Origin: Alkaliflexus imshenetskii DSM 15055
Lineage (GTDB): Bacteria; Bacteroidota; Bacteroidia; Bacteroidales; Marinilabiliaceae
Assembly: GCF_000517065.1 (NCBI RefSeq)
Contig: NZ_KI912105.1
Coordinates: 336,396-400,395, forward strand
Direction: 5' to 3'
Length of the DNA stretch: 64,000 bases
The position numbers and the translations under genes are program-made. The notes under the pieces are model-generated. The model saw only the letters and a list, made by a program, of their open reading frames with translations, was not told where the DNA came from and made no database searches. The first letter of the stretch is position 1. Every line of letters begins with the position of its first letter. Positions 62,455-64,000 of the stretch are shown in pieces.

Positions 62455-62705
62455 GATGTGCATGAAATTTTGACCACATGAAACAATTACTATGCCCCAA
62501 GCATCTTAATCATTTTTTAACACCAACCCATCAAAAACACAACACAAATTAACAGACACAAATATTCACCACAAGGTAGATAAAACATCAAAACACTACA
62601 TATCTGCACATTAGAACCAACACGAAAAACACAATTACCTCCCGAATAACAATTTATCCCCCATTTTATGACGATTTGCGGCCAACCACCCAGAGCCTTT
62701 TAACT

Positions 62706-62713
62706 TAATTTTG
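62706..62713 (+). promoter_or_regulatory. -7 box of the small secreted protein gene
   Basis: TAATTTTG lies about 60 bases ahead of ATG 62773; a TTTG at 62675-62678 is too far (27 bases) for a standard -33. The same octamer precedes the genes at 57319 and 60327. Confidence 0.45.
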
Positions 62714-62772
62714 AGTTATACAACATTTTTAAATCACGCTGTTATTATTTACTAACTTAAAATTATAATGTC

Positions 62773-63480
62773 ATGAAAAAACTCTACATGTTATTAGCAG
62801 GGATTGCGTTTGCGGGTGTGATGAATGCGCAAACAAGTTGGAATATCAGTGAAATGTTTGGCACCATTGAAAATGAGACATTTTTTGCCACTACAGAAAC
62901 CCATGACGGACTTACCATTTACTCAAACAACAATGTAGCTATAGACATGAACAGCAAGTCTATAACTTATAAAGAAGTAGAATATGCTTACACACATCGC
63001 CTAAAATTTGGTGGAGCTGGAAGTTTTTCAAGTGGAGTACCAACAGCTCGTGTAGTCACTTTTGAAGTAGACGGACCAGCAGACATAACGATTATGGCTC
63101 AATCCTCCTCCGGTGGTACAGATCGCATTCTTAATGTTGCAGCTGGAAGTAACACAAATATCTTAGGAACGGTTTCGGCACCTGGAGCCAACGTTGCTTT
63201 CACAACTATTTCATATACTGAGGAAAGTCCAACTACAATATACATTTGGTCACCAAGTAGTGGAGTAAACCTTTATCACATTATTGTAGAAGATCCTTCT
63301 GCAGTTTCTGTAGTTGCCCCAACATTCAACGCCAACGTAAGCAAAGTTGAGTACTACAACATCAGTGGTGTGAATATGGGTGGAGACTGGAACATGCTAC
63401 CAGCAGGTATTTACATTGTAAAAACCACTTATGACAATGGTGCTGTTACCACAGAAAAAATTTCTAAATCGAGAAGATAG
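62773..63480 (+). CDS. Small secreted protein sharing the PL9 N-terminal module, with T9SS-like tail
   Basis: 235 aa: signal peptide (MKKLYMLLAGIAFAGVMNAQ), then a 150-residue module that aligns with the N-terminus of the PL9 protein, sharing TPTARVLAFQVDG versus VPTARVVTFEVDG, and RTLNVAAGNNTNI versus RILNVAAGSNTNI. A short C-terminal segment (NISGVNMGGDW then LPAGIYIVKTTYDNG) resembles a T9SS sorting domain. It has no catalytic domain, so it may be a free carbohydrate-binding protein. Confidence 0.72.
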   Translation: MKKLYMLLAGIAFAGVMNAQTSWNISEMFGTIENETFFATTETHDGLTIYSNNNVAIDMNSKSITYKEVEYAYTHRLKFGGAGSFSSGVPTARVVTFEVDGPADITIMAQSSSGGTDRILNVAAGSNTNILGTVSAPGANVAFTTISYTEESPTTIYIWSPSSGVNLYHIIVEDPSAVSVVAPTFNANVSKVEYYNISGVNMGGDWNMLPAGIYIVKTTYDNGAVTTEKISKSRR

Positions 63481-63508
63481 TCTATAGTCTAGGTTTCATA
63501 GGATTGAG

Positions 63509-63546
63509 ATGGCAGAGAGCAACGGCTTTCTGCCATTTCTGTTTTC
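63509..63546. terminator. Terminator between convergent genes
   Basis: ATGGCAGA (63509-63516) and TCTGCCAT (63529-63536) form the stem, with inner AGC/GCT pairs around AACG; a T-rich stretch follows to the right. It separates the small secreted protein gene from the minus-strand polymerase gene. Confidence 0.65.
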
Positions 63547-63547
63547 A

Positions 63548-64000
63548 TCAGGTGCCGCGTGGGTCGGGTTTTAGGGGAAGTATGGCCATCTTTTCAACTT
63601 CAACGGATGGGAAACCGAACTCGCTCACCACACGCCCAAGTATCAGATAAACGCCATTGCCACGAAACGGGTACGCCTTAAGCACCTGTGGAAAATGCGT
63701 GGTATCAAAAAACTGCCCTTCGTTATCAAGAAAGGTGGCAAAATGCATCAGTTGCTTTTTCACGGTGCGCACGTACTTGATGGTCACCAGCTGCCCCACC
63801 ATGCGCACCCGACGCCCCACATTGGGCAGCAGGTCGCGCGACAAGATTTCGCCCCGAAACTGCGTCTGTAACAGGTCGAAAAAGCTGCATCCCACGGGAA
63901 ATCCAAGCAGTTCAATCTCGTCGTAGGCATCTTCGATGGGCTGCTGCACCAACTGTGGCAACCTGTAGCGGGCAGTGCGGGCTGCAAACAGTTTGGGCAT
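63548..64000 (-). CDS. dnaE: DNA polymerase III alpha subunit, C-terminal part (runs off window)
   Basis: The last 150 residues of a longer gene that continues past the right edge; the Met at 64000 is probably internal. It reads DAYDEIELLGFPVGCSFFDL and then an OB-fold nucleic-acid domain (MVGQLVTIKYVRTVKKQLMH, then FATFLDNEGQFFDTTHFP), both characteristic of the DnaE C-terminus. It replicates DNA. Bacteroidota often have two DnaE types, and the fragment does not show which this is. Confidence 0.85.
   Translation of the reverse strand: MPKLFAARTARYRLPQLVQQPIEDAYDEIELLGFPVGCSFFDLLQTQFRGEILSRDLLPNVGRRVRMVGQLVTIKYVRTVKKQLMHFATFLDNEGQFFDTTHFPQVLKAYPFRGNGVYLILGRVVSEFGFPSVEVEKMAILPLKPDPRGT

Noticed and set aside
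1-64000. CRISPR array or rRNA operon
   Set aside because: No regularly spaced short repeats with unique spacers and no rRNA-like conserved stretches were seen.

Overview
The window comes from a Bacteroidota chromosome. The evidence is a SusC/SusD pair, several type IX secretion (T9SS) C-terminal sorting domains, -7 promoter boxes of the TAnnTTTG type, an HU-like/DUF4469 protein and typical Bacteroidota lipoproteins. A marine or anaerobic Marinilabiliales-like organism is plausible, but the sequence does not prove it.

Layout. 1-760 is the end of an IS21-family element: the istA start plus five copies of a terminal repeat. 924-28881 is one long minus-strand polysaccharide utilisation locus (PUL). 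In transcription order it encodes an AgaS-type sugar isomerase/deaminase, a GatZ-like subunit, a PfkB kinase, a class II tagatose/fructose-bisphosphate aldolase, a deacetylase-like lipoprotein, a GH36-type alpha-galactosidase, SusC, SusD, a PKD/CBM9-like lipoprotein, a DUF4874/DUF4832 lipoprotein, an amidohydrolase, a DeoR/AgaR-like repressor and an EamA permease. Three more DUF4832 proteins (two with T9SS tails), a GH31 enzyme and a second deacetylase-like protein follow. The AgaS-kinase-aldolase set points to galactosamine as the liberated sugar, and the alpha-galactosidase-type enzymes to a galactose/galactosamine polymer. An AgaR-like operator overlaps the promoter ahead of agaS, a second lies ahead of the repressor gene, and a third half-matching site lies further upstream.

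29.1-34.7 kb is a gene-poor accessory stretch: a GC-rich block with no convincing gene, a large bulged palindrome, a GH108 muramidase with small membrane proteins (lysis-module-like), a small HTH-like gene behind an 11-bp tandem repeat, and a possible short RNA ending in a strong terminator. 34.7-41.3 kb holds a TPR/TM/PAS/HTH regulator split at a T10 tract, a T9SS repeat protein interrupted by an in-frame TAA, and an OmpA-family protein. 41455-45929 is bounded by a perfect 28-bp direct repeat. It carries two single-gene minus-strand units flanked by attC-like imperfect palindromes and an IS91-like element with its own tyrosine recombinase.

46.3-55.4 kb encodes an HU-like protein and a Cus-type copper/silver efflux operon (HMA protein, RND pump, outer-membrane channel, adaptor) next to a HYC_CC_PP-type small protein. 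55.6-64 kb holds an aldo/keto reductase, a biotin carrier plus oxaloacetate decarboxylase/pyruvate carboxylase-type carboxyltransferase, a TRIC/UPF0126 membrane protein, a PL9-like pectate lyase and a small secreted protein that share an N-terminal module, and the 3' end of a DNA polymerase III alpha gene.
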